Numbered from the stretch's first letter, positions 7,988-17,542 are shown. The stretch is 64,000 nt of DNA from Stigonema ocellatum SAG 48.90 = DSM 106950 (GCA_016903675.1 JADQBA010000019.1:1-64000), one strand, 5' to 3'. Notes: generated from the sequence alone by a model not told the origin. Numbers and translations are program-made.

Positions 7988-10750
7988 ATGACTATAAAAA
8001 ATCACACTATATACCTCCAGCCAAATACCCAGGTAGATTATCCTCAGGATGCATGTATCCATCAGTTGTTTGAGGCTCAAGTAAACAGGACGCCTGATGC
8101 TGTAGCTGTGGTGTTTGAAGACCAGCTGCTAACTTACCGGGAGTTGAATTGTCGGGCTAACCAACTGGCGCACCACTTGCAAGTACTAGGGGTAAAACCT
8201 GATGTGCTGGTGGCTATATGTGTCGATCGCTCCCTAGAAATGGTAGTGGGAGTTTTGGGTATCCTCAAGGCGGGTGGTGCTTATGTACCTTTAGATCCAG
8301 CATATCCCTCAGAACGTTTAGCCTTGATCTTGGACGACACTCAGACATCAGTGATGCTAACCCAAGAAAAATTTGTCCAGAACCTACCTATTCATGGGGC
8401 GAAAGTTATTTGTCTGGATTCAGATTGGGAAGCAATTGCCCAAAATAGCCCAGACAACCCTGTGAGTGAAGTGACGGCTGATAACCTAATGTACGTAATA
8501 TATACTTCAGGGTCTACAGGAAAGCCCAAGGGTGTAATGATTCCTCACCGTGGGATCTGCAATATGCTAAACTGGCGGCAAACAACCTTTGGCATCACCC
8601 AACGAGACAAAGTTTTACAGACCATTTCTTTGAGCTTCGATCCCTCTGTCTGGCAGATATTCTGGCCATTGTTGTTTGGCGCACAGTTGATCTTAGCTCG
8701 CCCAGGCGGACATCAGGACACCGCCTACCTCGTGAAGATAATTTCCTCTGCTCAAATCACAGTCATTACTTTAGTACCCTCCTTACTTCGCGTTTTATTG
8801 GAGGAAAAGGGTTTCGAGAATTGTCAAAGCCTCAGACACGTCACCTGCGGCGGTGAAGCTTTACCGATAGCACTCATAGAGCGCTTCCATGCTATCCTGA
8901 ACAAGGAAAATGTTCTCCATAATTGCTATGGTCCGACAGAAGCTTCTATCGATGCCACCTTCTGGACATGCCAATGCGGAACTGCGAACAAAATTGCCCC
9001 CATTGGTCGCCCCATAGCTAACGTACAAATATATATCCTAAATGAGAATTTGCAGCAAGTACCTGTAGGTGAATCCGGTGAACTGCACATTGGTGGTGCT
9101 GGTTTGGCACGTGGTTATCTCAACCGTCCGGAACTGAGTGCTGAAAAATTCATTTGCAATCCCTTGAGAGAGAGTGAGGAGTTAGGAGTTAGGAGTGAGG
9201 AGTTTAAAGAAAATGCTTCAATTCAGAACTCAAAATTCAACACTCAAAACTATTGTTCCGGGCGTCTTTACAAAACCGGGGACTTAGGCCGTTACTTACC
9301 GGACGGGAACATCGAGTTCCTTGGTCGTATTGATAACCTAGTGAAAATTCGTGGCTTCCGCGTTGAGTTGGAAGAAATTGAAGCCATCCTGAGTCAACAC
9401 TCCTCAGTACAAGAAACTGTGGTAATTATACGAGAGGACGTTCCGGGTGACAAGCGTCTCGTGGCATATGTTGTTGCTAACCGAGAGCAAGTCCCCAGTC
9501 CGAGTGAATTGCAGCACTTTTTGAAGGAGCATCTGCCCGAATACATGGTACCTGCTGCCTTTGTCTTCTTGTCTGCCTTGCCATTCAACCCCAATGGCAA
9601 GGTAGACCGCCGCGCCTTACCCGTACCGGATGCATCCAGTTTCAGTCTGTCAACCGACTTTGTCGCCCCTCGCGATGAGTTAGAACTTAAAATGACGCAG
9701 ATTTGGGAACAAGTTTTAAACATCCAACCCATTGGCGTGAGGGAGAACTTCTTTGACATCGGGGGAAACTCCCTGCTAGCAGTACACCTGTTTGCGCAAA
9801 TCGAGCAGAAATTGGGCAGAAAATTTCCTCTGGGTACCCTCTTACAAGCTCCCACTATTGAGAAACTAACTAGCATTTTCCGCTCCTCTGGATGGTCGGC
9901 TGCTTGGTCCTCCTTAGTTCCAGTTCAACCTAGCGGTTCCAAACGACCTTTCTTCTGTGTCGCTCCATCTGGTGGTACAGCCTTAGTCTTTGCCGACTTG
10001 ATGCGTTATATGTCTCCAGAACAGCCATTTTATGCGCTACAACAACCAGGATTGGAGGGGAAATCTCTACCCTTTACCTCCATTGAGGAAATTGCAACTC
10101 ACTATATCCAAGAGATACGTACCCTCCAGCCTGAGGGTCCCTACCTGATAGGAGGTGCTTGTTTTGGCAGCATTGTCGCCCTTGAAATAGCCCAGCAGCT
10201 TTACAGACAAGGTCAGGAAGTACAACTGCTAGCTTTTATTGATGCTTTCTGGCCAGAGAATGTACGAGAGCGACCAAAATCTATATTGATGTATTTAGCG
10301 CAGTTTGTCACATACCATATAACTGTCCTTTCCCTGCTGACTCGCGATCAAAAATGGAGCCACATTCAACGACTCATTCAGAGGATTATTAGGAAGATTT
10401 TCTACAAGCTTTACCGAGGAAGCTTACATTCTATGCCTGTGACTTTTCGAGCTTCCTACTTTCAAGACCTCAATCGCCAGTTCAGGATTAATTATGTATC
10501 TCAAGTTTACCCTGGTCGGCTAAGCCTCATCCTACCCAGTACAAAAACTCACTGGTTCACATCGGATTCGGATCACGAAGATCTGCTATCGGCATGGAAC
10601 AGGTTCTCTACAGGAGGAGTCGATATCCATAAGTTTTCTGGTCATCACGAACTCATGTTCAGAGAACCCTACGTACAAAGTCTAGCCGAGAAATTGCAGG
10701 CTTGCTTAGACGAAGTGCAAGTAGATGCTCTATCAGGAGCATTAAGGTGA
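7988..10750 (+). CDS. Single-module NRPS: adenylation - carrier - thioesterase (A-T-TE)
   Basis: A 920-residue synthetase without a condensation domain. The A domain (about 20-560) has A3 YTSGSTGKPKG (near 171), A4 FDPSVWQ, A5 NCYGPTEAS, A7 YKTGDLGRYL, A8 IRGFRVELEEIE and A10 NPNGKVDRRALP. The carrier motif is FFDIGGNSLL (Ser near 592). The thioesterase (about 650-915) has GGACFGS (Cys near 723) in place of the usual GxSxG, and a final His in SGHHE near 883. Read by eye, the specificity pocket is D-P-W-S-V-C-C-I-D, with Asp235 kept, which suggests an amino acid rather than an alpha-keto acid; I cannot name the substrate. Residues about 395-425 (REESEELGVRSEEF and following) are a repeat-derived insertion just before A7. 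Confidence 0.9.
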   Translation: MTIKNHTIYLQPNTQVDYPQDACIHQLFEAQVNRTPDAVAVVFEDQLLTYRELNCRANQLAHHLQVLGVKPDVLVAICVDRSLEMVVGVLGILKAGGAYVPLDPAYPSERLALILDDTQTSVMLTQEKFVQNLPIHGAKVICLDSDWEAIAQNSPDNPVSEVTADNLMYVIYTSGSTGKPKGVMIPHRGICNMLNWRQTTFGITQRDKVLQTISLSFDPSVWQIFWPLLFGAQLILARPGGHQDTAYLVKIISSAQITVITLVPSLLRVLLEEKGFENCQSLRHVTCGGEALPIALIERFHAILNKENVLHNCYGPTEASIDATFWTCQCGTANKIAPIGRPIANVQIYILNENLQQVPVGESGELHIGGAGLARGYLNRPELSAEKFICNPLRESEELGVRSEEFKENASIQNSKFNTQNYCSGRLYKTGDLGRYLPDGNIEFLGRIDNLVKIRGFRVELEEIEAILSQHSSVQETVVIIREDVPGDKRLVAYVVANREQVPSPSELQHFLKEHLPEYMVPAAFVFLSALPFNPNGKVDRRALPVPDASSFSLSTDFVAPRDELELKMTQIWEQVLNIQPIGVRENFFDIGGNSLLAVHLFAQIEQKLGRKFPLGTLLQAPTIEKLTSIFRSSGWSAAWSSLVPVQPSGSKRPFFCVAPSGGTALVFADLMRYMSPEQPFYALQQPGLEGKSLPFTSIEEIATHYIQEIRTLQPEGPYLIGGACFGSIVALEIAQQLYRQGQEVQLLAFIDAFWPENVRERPKSILMYLAQFVTYHITVLSLLTRDQKWSHIQRLIQRIIRKIFYKLYRGSLHSMPVTFRASYFQDLNRQFRINYVSQVYPGRLSLILPSTKTHWFTSDSDHEDLLSAWNRFSTGGVDIHKFSGHHELMFREPYVQSLAEKLQACLDEVQVDALSGALR

Positions 10751-10795
10751 TTTTTGGGGTGTAGGGGTGTGGGGGTGTAGGGGTGTAGGGGAATA
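10751..10795. repeat. GGGGTGTA tandem repeat
   Basis: Several near-identical GGGTGTAG-like units follow the NRPS stop codon directly. It is one of several STRR families in the window. Confidence 0.7.
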
Positions 10796-10832
10796 ATTTC
10801 AAATAAAGTTTCCCGTACACATCCATTGTCAC

Positions 10833-12095
10833 CTAAGAGCGATCGCTCTCCAAGTCTTGAATCACTTTTTCCATGTACCACTCCTCTGACATCCCTGGAT
10901 AAGAATTCTTTGCCTGTTCAATCAGTCGTTGGGCGATTTCCCAGTATCCCCCAACCAGTCTCAACAAGTGTTGGCGTTGCAGGTTATGGGTGGTGTTTTT
11001 TGACCCATAACTAGATATTTTTCTCAGGCTATCTAAGACTTGTTGGTAATTTACCCAATCTTCTTTTTCACAAAACATACTCGCTGCACGCTGATAATCC
11101 TCAACAGCGCGTTGCATTTCTTCTAGACAAGCATAGCTCATGCCTCGATTGTAGTAAGCGTGGGCATCATCGGGATTAATTTGTAGTGCTTGGGTATAGT
11201 CTTTAATAGCACCGTAATAATCCCCCATTGCCCGATAGACATTTCCTCTAGCAACATAAAGCAGCGCATCCTGAGGTTGCATCTGGAGTGCTTGGTTGAA
11301 ATCCGCCATCGCTCCTTGATGATCCCCTAACTGAAAACGTGCCTTTCCTCGGTTACGATAGACAATAGCATCTTGAAAATTCAGCCGCAGCGCTTGATTA
11401 AAATCCGAGATAGCATCCCGAAAATTTCCCTGTTTGCAACGCACAACCCCTCGACAGCAGTAAGCTTGAGCATTCTGCCCATCGACTTTTAACGCCCAGT
11501 TTAAATCCTCCATTGCCTGCCCAGTGTCTCCCTTTTCTGCCTTTTCTAGTAACTGAGTGAAATATGATTTTTCGGATATTATGGGCGTAGACTTGTAACT
11601 AGGTTGCTCAACAGTTATAGGTTTTTCTCTTGGTTGCAACTGTTTAATCTTTTCCAGACACTGACGACAGTTCTCTTTGTCCTTTTGCTCGAGATATAAT
11701 TCGGCAGCTTTTTTAAAGTTGGCGATCGCATCTTGAATATATCCCTGTTTGCGCCGTACCGCTCCCCGCAAACTATAAGCACTGGCATAATTGCCATTGA
11801 GGCGAATAACTTGATCCACATCCTCAAGCGCCCCCGGAAGATTCTTCAGCACCACCCGTGCCAAAGCGCGACAATAATATGCCTCTACACTCTGGGAATT
11901 CAGCTTGAGAACTTCTGTATAATCTGAAACAGCCTGAAGAACTGCTCCTGAATCGTAGTATGCCAAACCCCTTTGAAAGTAAGCTTCCGCAAAGTAAGGT
12001 GCATCCTGCAAAACACGAGTAAATTCCTCAATAGCGCCTGCGTAGTCTTTTTCCTTAGCTTTTTCCAATCCCTTATTGTATAATTCCTCATTCAT
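10833..12095 (-). CDS. Tetratricopeptide-repeat (TPR) protein
   Basis: A 420-residue soluble protein made of about ten 34-residue TPR motifs, for example AYFQRGLAYYDSGAVLQAVS near the start and AYYNRGMSYACLEEMQRAV near residue 310. The arrays form two blocks (about 1-130 and 185-335) separated by a charged linker containing EKIKQLQPREKP. The last 80 residues are helical without TPR consensus. TPR arrays are protein-interaction scaffolds. Convergent with the NRPS upstream, it has no obvious functional partner. No signal peptide is present. Confidence 0.9.
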   Translation of the reverse strand: MNEELYNKGLEKAKEKDYAGAIEEFTRVLQDAPYFAEAYFQRGLAYYDSGAVLQAVSDYTEVLKLNSQSVEAYYCRALARVVLKNLPGALEDVDQVIRLNGNYASAYSLRGAVRRKQGYIQDAIANFKKAAELYLEQKDKENCRQCLEKIKQLQPREKPITVEQPSYKSTPIISEKSYFTQLLEKAEKGDTGQAMEDLNWALKVDGQNAQAYCCRGVVRCKQGNFRDAISDFNQALRLNFQDAIVYRNRGKARFQLGDHQGAMADFNQALQMQPQDALLYVARGNVYRAMGDYYGAIKDYTQALQINPDDAHAYYNRGMSYACLEEMQRAVEDYQRAASMFCEKEDWVNYQQVLDSLRKISSYGSKNTTHNLQRQHLLRLVGGYWEIAQRLIEQAKNSYPGMSEEWYMEKVIQDLESDRS

Positions 12096-12199
12096 AGCGT
12101 TATTTCATTGACTCAGTTATTTGACTTTAACAACAAAGAATTCAGAACAGAACAACTCTTGTGCCTACGCAGACTAATTATACGCAGCTTCATATAGAA

Positions 12200-12338
12200 C
12201 AATACGCTTGGTGTTAGCGCCAAAAACCCAAGTTCAGCGTAGGTTGGGTTGAGGAACGAAACCCAACATTTTCGCATTTGGTTGGGTAACGCATTGCCTC
12301 AACCCAACCGAAGATTCTCCTTAACACCAAGCGTATTG
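12200..12338. mobile_element. MITE family A, copy 1, with 10-bp target duplication
   Basis: A 139-bp element with terminal inverted repeats CAATACGCTTGGTGTTA and an internal inverted repeat built on GGTTGGGTT. It is flanked on both sides by the 10-bp direct repeat TCATATAGAA (12190-12199 and 12339-12348). Copy 2 is at 49324-49461. It encodes nothing. Confidence 0.85.
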
Positions 12339-12371
12339 TCATATAGAAACGTTATTACTGGTTAACGCTTT

Positions 12372-12424
12372 CCCCATTCCCCACTCCCCACTCCCCACTC
12401 CCCACTCCCTATTCCCTATTCCCC
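12372..12424. repeat. STRR heptamer tract (CCCCACT/CCCCATT/CCCTATT)
   Basis: A tandem heptamer array directly upstream of sfsA, ending about 10 bases before its ATG, so it occupies the place of the ribosome-binding region. Confidence 0.8.
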
Positions 12425-12435
12425 CTAAAATTTTT

Positions 12436-13182
12436 ATGACAGAGTATCTTTACCACTACCCACCGCTGTATTCTGGTATCTTGCTCAAACGCTACAAGCG
12501 ATTTCTTGCCGATATTGAACTTGCTTCTGGGGAGTTAATAACAGCACATTGCCCCAATACAGGACCAATGACAGGGGTGTCAACTCCTGGTAGTGCTGTG
12601 CAGGTTTCCAAAAGTAATAATCCTAACCGCAAACTGTCTTACACTTGGGAACTGATTCAAGTCCATGATAACGAGCCGACTTGGGTAGGTATTAATACTT
12701 TTTTACCCAATCAGATAATTAAGATAGCTTTGGAAAAACGCCTTTTCCCAGAATTGGGCGAATATAGTCAATTTCGCGGTGAAGTTCCCTATGGACACGA
12801 TCAAAAAAGTCGGGTGGATTTTTTAATTTATCCAAACAATGGTGAATTATTATTAACTGAAAATAATCGTAATATTTATGTAGAAGTTAAAAATACAACT
12901 TTAGCCGAAGGGAAATTAGCACTATTTCCCGACACAGAGACGACACGGGGACAAAAACATTTACGGGAACTCATGGCACTTCTGCCTGGAAGCCGTGCGG
13001 TGATGCTTTACTTTATCAATCGGGGAGATTGTACTGAGTTTGCCCCAGGTGATGCTACTGACCCAGTGTATGGTCAACTGTTACGGGATGCGATCGCCTT
13101 GGGTTTAGAAGTGTTACCAAGTCGTTTTCAAATTACCCCAGAAGGTATCTGTTATTTAGGTTTAGCAAAATGCAAGTTTTGA
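12436..13182 (+). CDS. sfsA: DNA/RNA nuclease SfsA (sugar fermentation stimulation family)
   Basis: A 248-residue protein with full SfsA-family features: an N-terminal OB-like part with RYKRFLADIEL and AHCPNTGPM (about 19-46), a PD-(D/E)XK-type core with SRVDFLIY, YVEVKNTTL (the E-x-K of the nuclease fold) and FPDTETTRGQKHL, and the C-terminal AIALGLEVLPSRF. E. coli SfsA was named for an effect on maltose use and has nuclease activity in vitro; the cellular role in cyanobacteria is unclear. The usual family length is about 235-250. It stands alone between repeat tracts. Confidence 0.92.
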   Translation: MTEYLYHYPPLYSGILLKRYKRFLADIELASGELITAHCPNTGPMTGVSTPGSAVQVSKSNNPNRKLSYTWELIQVHDNEPTWVGINTFLPNQIIKIALEKRLFPELGEYSQFRGEVPYGHDQKSRVDFLIYPNNGELLLTENNRNIYVEVKNTTLAEGKLALFPDTETTRGQKHLRELMALLPGSRAVMLYFINRGDCTEFAPGDATDPVYGQLLRDAIALGLEVLPSRFQITPEGICYLGLAKCKF

Positions 13183-13220
13183 AACTTAGATTTAGCTCAC
13201 ACTTAGTGGTGATTTTTGGT

Positions 13221-13257
13221 CAAGAAACCCGGTTTCTCAAAGAAACCGGGTTTCTTG
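13221..13257. repeat. Palindrome AAGAAACCCGGTTTCT
   Basis: An inverted repeat of AAGAAACCCGGTTTCT about 40 bases after sfsA. It could fold as a hairpin, but no T-run follows. A related half site (GAAACCGGGTTTC) lies near 36972, which suggests a dispersed repeat rather than a terminator. Confidence 0.5.
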
Positions 13258-13435
13258 GAGGGCAAAGTTTGTGTGGTCGAGTTAGTATAATTATCAGGAA
13301 AGCATTGTTGTGTCTTTCATCATCAGATTCTGTGTGGGGCGATATCTGGTGGTTCGGGTGCAAGCTGAGCTGAGCTTAATGGTGACTCAGACTAGTAGTC
13401 CACCACACCAACGAAATCTGGGTCTGTGATTATTT

Positions 13436-13493
13436 GTTCGTAGTGAGGACTGAAGTCCTCATCTTCTTGAGGACTGAAGTCCTCACTACGAAC
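13436..13493. repeat. Dispersed palindrome GTTCGTAGTGAGGAC
   Basis: Two inverted arms (GTTCGTAGTGAGGACTGAAG and its mirror) form a 58-bp palindrome just upstream of the hybrid histidine kinase. The termini resemble the GTTTGTAGTAGCGC palindromes at 27475, 30596, 18759 and 49484. Elsewhere in 13183-13544 I see only repeat fragments (TAGTCCACCAC, GTGGACTACTAG), no gene. Confidence 0.6.
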
Positions 13494-13544
13494 TCTTTAA
13501 AGTTTCCTTGGTGGACTACTAGTTTTGTGCAAAGGTTTAACCAT

Positions 13545-15962
13545 ATGACAGCGTCTAGTAATATCCCAGAATTACAGCAACAACTAGAAGAACGAACATC
13601 TCAATTACAGCAGCTTTCCGAGGAATTGCTGGAAATGCTGGAAGAAATCGAGGTTGTTCAAGAAGAAAGGTATGTGCAAAATGAAGAGTTAGAGTCCATG
13701 CGTGAGGCGGTGGAGTTAGAACGCCAGCGTTATCACGACTTGTTCGAGTTTGCCCCAGATGGATACCTGTTAACCGATGGCAACGGAATGATCCGAGAGG
13801 CTAACTTTGCAGCAGCGAGGTTACTCTGCGTGCCCCAACATCATCTGGTTGGCAAACCACTGGTGTTATTTTTTGCCGAACCAGAACGCAAGACCTTTCA
13901 TACACGACTGATGAAGTTGCGGCAAGTGCACTCGGACTGGGAAGTTTACCTGCTGCCACGCTTAGGCACACCGTTCCCCGCAGCGATTACTGTGGCAGGT
14001 GCCTACAACTTACAAGGTAAGCTGGTTCGCGTGCGCTGGCTTATTCGTGACATTAGCGATCGCAAGCAAGCAGAAGACTCTATTAAGTTTCAGGCTAATG
14101 TTCTGGCTCAGGTGAAAGATGCAGTACATGCAGTTAATTGTGAGGGTCGCATCCTTTATTGGAATCAAGGGGCGGAACTATTATACAACCACAAGGCTGA
14201 TGAAGTGCTTGGGACTCGCTTAGAAGAAGTCTATCAGTCTCCCTGGCACTATTGGGAACAAGAGTCGGCTATCTGCGATTCTTTAGCCAAGACAGGCTCA
14301 TGGCAAGGTGAGACAATTCATATTCTCAAAACTGGGAAAGAAATGTACGTTGATGAATCCATCAGCATACTCAAAGATGATAGCGGTACTATCATCGGTT
14401 TCCTTGCCGTCAACCGGGATATCACTGAGCGCAAACTTGCCGAAGAGAAAATCCGGCAACAAGCAGCCCTCCTCGACATCACAACAGACGCAATTCTCGT
14501 CCGCAATCTACAGCACCAAATCTTATTCTGGAACAAAGGTGCTGAGTACTTGTACGGGTGGCAAACAGCAGAAGTTCTTGGCAAGAATGCCAACGAACTT
14601 TTGTATAGGGATGTAAAAAAATCGCCCAATATACCAGAAATCGAGCAAAACCTTGCTAAAAAAGGCTTTTGGCAGGGTGAGTTACAGCAAATCACAAAAA
14701 ACGGCAAGACAATCCTTGTTGAAAGTCGGTGGACTCTGGTGTGCGATAAACAGGGGGAACCGGAATCAATCCTTGTGGTCAACACTGATATCACCGAGAA
14801 GAAGCAACTAGAAGCGCAGTTTTTCCGAACCCAGCGACTGGAAAGCCTTGGCACTCTTGCTAGTGGCATTGCTCATGACTTCAACAATCTACTAACCCCC
14901 ATTCTAGCAGTAGCTCAACTGCTGCCTACAAAACTCCCCAATCTAGATGAGCGGAATCAGCAACTACTGAACATACTAGAAGACAGCGCCAAACGCGGGG
15001 CTGCATTGGTCAAGCAGATTCTATCATTTGCACGGGGCGGCACTGAAGGTAAACGCACAGTTTTAGACGTCAAATACCTGCTCAAGGAAGTTGCCCAGAT
15101 TACCTCAAAGACATTCCCAAAATCCATCCAAATCAGCTTGGATACAGGACACGAAAACCTTTGGATCATCTCAGCAGATGCCAACCAACTACATCAAATA
15201 CTCCTGAACCTGTGCGTCAATGCTCGTGATGCTATGCCAGATGGCGGCGTCTTGAGTCTGGTCGCCGAAAATATATTTGTTGATGAAAATTATGCTAGGA
15301 TAAAATCAGACGCCCATGTGGGTTCCTATGTTGCCATCACCGTCTCGGATACGGGAACTGGTATTCCTCCGGAAGTTTTGGAGCGAATTTTTGAACCCTT
15401 TTTCACAACTAAAGCACCAGGTAAAGGTACAGGGTTGGGTCTTGCTAGCGTTATTGGCATTGTCAAAAACCACTTGGGTTTTGTAACCGTGGATAGCGAG
15501 GTAGGCAAAGGCAGTAAATTTCAGGTTTACTTGCCAGCCATCGAGGAAAAGGAAACACAAGCTGAAGAAGACTTGGAAGTGCCCAAAGGAAGTGGAGAGT
15601 TAATTCTCGTTGTTGATGACGAGGAAGCCATTAAGCAGATTAGTCAAATATCGCTAGAAGATCACAACTACAAGACCCTCATTGCTAATGATGGAAACGA
15701 GGCGATCGCACTGTACGCCCAGCACAAAAATGAAATCAGTGTCGTGTTAATGGATATCATGATGCCATCGATGGATGGGTTAATCGCCATCCGCACCCTG
15801 CAAAGTATGAATCATCAGGTCAAGATTATTGCCACTAGCGGACTCGTGTTCAACAATCAGCTAGCCAAAGCTGCCGGCATCAGCGTCAAAGCATTTTTGT
15901 CGAAGCCTTATACTCGCAAGGAACTATTTAAGACCATTCATGCCGTCATAAGTAGTGGGTAG
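13545..15962 (+). CDS. Hybrid histidine kinase with three PAS domains and a C-terminal receiver
   Basis: An 805-residue cytoplasmic sensor kinase; the ATG at 13545 (MTASSNIPELQQ) is chosen because the open frame upstream runs through a palindromic repeat. The order is a coiled coil (about 5-65), PAS 1 (70-180), PAS 2 (185-300), PAS 3 (305-425), the phospho-acceptor domain with H-box GIAHDFNNLL (His near 443), an ATPase with N-box NARDAMPDGG and G-boxes VSDTGTGIPPE and GKGTGLGLAS, then a receiver with VVDDEE and the phospho-Asp in LMDIMMPSMDG (about 737). No transmembrane segment was seen, so a soluble or redox signal is likely. No partner regulator is adjacent. Confidence 0.92.
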   Translation: MTASSNIPELQQQLEERTSQLQQLSEELLEMLEEIEVVQEERYVQNEELESMREAVELERQRYHDLFEFAPDGYLLTDGNGMIREANFAAARLLCVPQHHLVGKPLVLFFAEPERKTFHTRLMKLRQVHSDWEVYLLPRLGTPFPAAITVAGAYNLQGKLVRVRWLIRDISDRKQAEDSIKFQANVLAQVKDAVHAVNCEGRILYWNQGAELLYNHKADEVLGTRLEEVYQSPWHYWEQESAICDSLAKTGSWQGETIHILKTGKEMYVDESISILKDDSGTIIGFLAVNRDITERKLAEEKIRQQAALLDITTDAILVRNLQHQILFWNKGAEYLYGWQTAEVLGKNANELLYRDVKKSPNIPEIEQNLAKKGFWQGELQQITKNGKTILVESRWTLVCDKQGEPESILVVNTDITEKKQLEAQFFRTQRLESLGTLASGIAHDFNNLLTPILAVAQLLPTKLPNLDERNQQLLNILEDSAKRGAALVKQILSFARGGTEGKRTVLDVKYLLKEVAQITSKTFPKSIQISLDTGHENLWIISADANQLHQILLNLCVNARDAMPDGGVLSLVAENIFVDENYARIKSDAHVGSYVAITVSDTGTGIPPEVLERIFEPFFTTKAPGKGTGLGLASVIGIVKNHLGFVTVDSEVGKGSKFQVYLPAIEEKETQAEEDLEVPKGSGELILVVDDEEAIKQISQISLEDHNYKTLIANDGNEAIALYAQHKNEISVVLMDIMMPSMDGLIAIRTLQSMNHQVKIIATSGLVFNNQLAKAAGISVKAFLSKPYTRKELFKTIHAVISSG

Positions 15963-16027
15963 TGGGGAGTGGGGAGTGGGGAGTGGGGAATGGGGAATGG
16001 GGAGTGGGGAGTGGGGAATGGGGAATG
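15959..16027. repeat. STRR heptamer tract (GGGGAGT/GGGGAAT)
   Basis: About nine tandem heptamers start directly at the stop codon of the histidine kinase. They are followed by C-rich CCCCCATGTCCCCCTTGTCC units to about 16063. Confidence 0.85.
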
Positions 16028-16067
16028 GGTCTTCCTTGTCCCCCATGTCCCCCTTGTCCCTCTTGTA

Positions 16068-16186
16068 TTGCTATAGGTACGGATAACGTCCATGAAAGTA
16101 GGGTGGGCACTGCCCACCAAAACTTGGATCTGGTGGGCAGTGCCCACCCTACCTGTGGCTTCAAAAATCAAATAGGATTGCTATAG
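16068..16186. repeat. MITE-like dispersed element, second copy of the GGGTGGGCACTGCCCACC core
   Basis: The core inverted repeat at 16098-16152 is nearly identical to that at 3529-3583. The right end reads AAATCAAATAGGATTGCTATA, the shared terminus of this dispersed family. Part of the leuC leader overlaps the right flank. Confidence 0.65.
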
Positions 16187-16222
16187 TTTATAACTTGTCA
16201 CAAACAAAGGAACGCGATCGCT

Positions 16223-17542
16223 ATGGGCATGACCCTCACTGAAAAAATCTTGACCAAAGCCTCCGGTCGGTCAGTAGTCGAACCAGGGGAAAACATCTGG
16301 GTTAATGTTGATGTGCTGATGACTCACGATGTCTGTGGTCCGGGAACTATCGGTATTTTCCAACGCGAGTTTGGTGAAGATGCCAAAGTCTGGGACTCGG
16401 AAAAAATTGTGTTGATTCCCGACCATTATATTTTCACGAATGACGAACGCGCTAACCGCAACGTTGATATTTTACGTGATTTCGCTCATCAACAAAGTAT
16501 AAAATACTTTTACGATATCACAGACAGAGCCAACTTTAAAGCCAACCCAGACTATAAAGGCGTTTGCCACATCGCCCTAGCCCAAGAAGGTCACACCCGC
16601 CCAGGGGAAGTGTTATTTGGCACAGACTCCCACACCTGTAATGCTGGTGCTTTCGGTCAATTTGCTACGGGCATCGGCAACACCGACGCTGGCTTTATAA
16701 TGGGTACTGGCAAACTGTTAATCAAAGTTCCCGCCACCATGCGTTTTGTCTTAGATGGCGAATTACCTCCTTACCTCTTGGCAAAAGACCTCATTTTGCA
16801 AATTATCGGCGATATTAGTGTTGCTGGGGCAACCTACCGGACTATGGAATTCGCAGGAGAAGCCGTCCAAAGAATGACCATGGAAGAACGGATGACCCTG
16901 TGCAACATGGTGATTGAAGCTGGCGGCAAAAATGGCGTCATTGCACCTGATGAAACCACATTTGAGTATGTGCGATCGCGCAGTGATAAGCCTTTTGAGG
17001 CAGTTTACACAGACCCTGATGCCAAATTTTATAGCGATCGCCGCTACGATGTCTCCCAACTAGAACCCGTGGTCGCCAAACCCCACTCCCCTGACAACCG
17101 CGCTTTAGCACGAGAATGCAACGATGTCAAGATAAATCGTGTTTACATCGGTTCCTGCACAGGCGGTAAAACCACTGACTTTCTCAATGCTGCTCAAATT
17201 CTCCAAGGGCGTAAGGTAAAAGTTCCCACCTACCTAGTACCGGCTACCCAAAAAGTCTACGAAGACCTGTTTAAAATCAAACACGCAGGGCAAACCCTCT
17301 CAGAAATCTTCTTAAATGCAGGTTGCATAGAACCAGCAGCGCCTTCCTGCGCCGCTTGTTTGGGTGGTCCCAAAGACACCTTCGGACGCTTGAATGAGCC
17401 AGAAATCTGCGTTTCCACCACTAACCGCAACTTCCCCGGACGCATGGGCAACAAAGAAGCAGGAATTTATCTTGCTTCCCCCTACACCGCCGCCGCCTCC
17501 GCACTCACCGGCTACATCACAGACCCGCGTGAATTTATTTAA
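16223..17542 (+). CDS. leuC: 3-isopropylmalate dehydratase large subunit (aconitase superfamily)
   Basis: A 439-residue enzyme of the short LeuC/homoaconitase type used by cyanobacteria. It isomerises 2- to 3-isopropylmalate in leucine synthesis, in the cytoplasm with a [4Fe-4S] cluster. The substrate and cluster segments are visible: VDVLMTHDVCGPGT (about 28-42), GTDSHTCNAGAFGQFATGIG (about 134-153), SCTGGKTTDF (Cys near 311) and SCAACLGG (Cys near 375 and 378). The small subunit leuD, needed for activity, is not adjacent in this window. The leader holds a HIP1 site just before the ATG; an alternative start six bases downstream (MTLTEK) is possible. Confidence 0.92.
   Translation: MGMTLTEKILTKASGRSVVEPGENIWVNVDVLMTHDVCGPGTIGIFQREFGEDAKVWDSEKIVLIPDHYIFTNDERANRNVDILRDFAHQQSIKYFYDITDRANFKANPDYKGVCHIALAQEGHTRPGEVLFGTDSHTCNAGAFGQFATGIGNTDAGFIMGTGKLLIKVPATMRFVLDGELPPYLLAKDLILQIIGDISVAGATYRTMEFAGEAVQRMTMEERMTLCNMVIEAGGKNGVIAPDETTFEYVRSRSDKPFEAVYTDPDAKFYSDRRYDVSQLEPVVAKPHSPDNRALARECNDVKINRVYIGSCTGGKTTDFLNAAQILQGRKVKVPTYLVPATQKVYEDLFKIKHAGQTLSEIFLNAGCIEPAAPSCAACLGGPKDTFGRLNEPEICVSTTNRNFPGRMGNKEAGIYLASPYTAAASALTGYITDPREFI

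Noticed and set aside
13221..13257. Hairpin after sfsA as a terminator
   Set aside because: There is no U-rich tail and related half sites occur elsewhere, so a dispersed repeat is more likely.
13434..13544. Upstream in-frame extension of the histidine kinase
   Set aside because: The 37 codons are a translation of a palindromic repeat; the coiled coil begins after the ATG at 13545.
15959..16027. Regular repeats resembling a CRISPR array
   Set aside because: The units are 7 bases in direct tandem without spacers; this is an STRR tract, as are the similar tracts elsewhere.
15938..16186. Open frames rich in PTPHSPL or GEWGVGS
   Set aside because: They are direct translations of heptamer repeats and of the MITE-like element.
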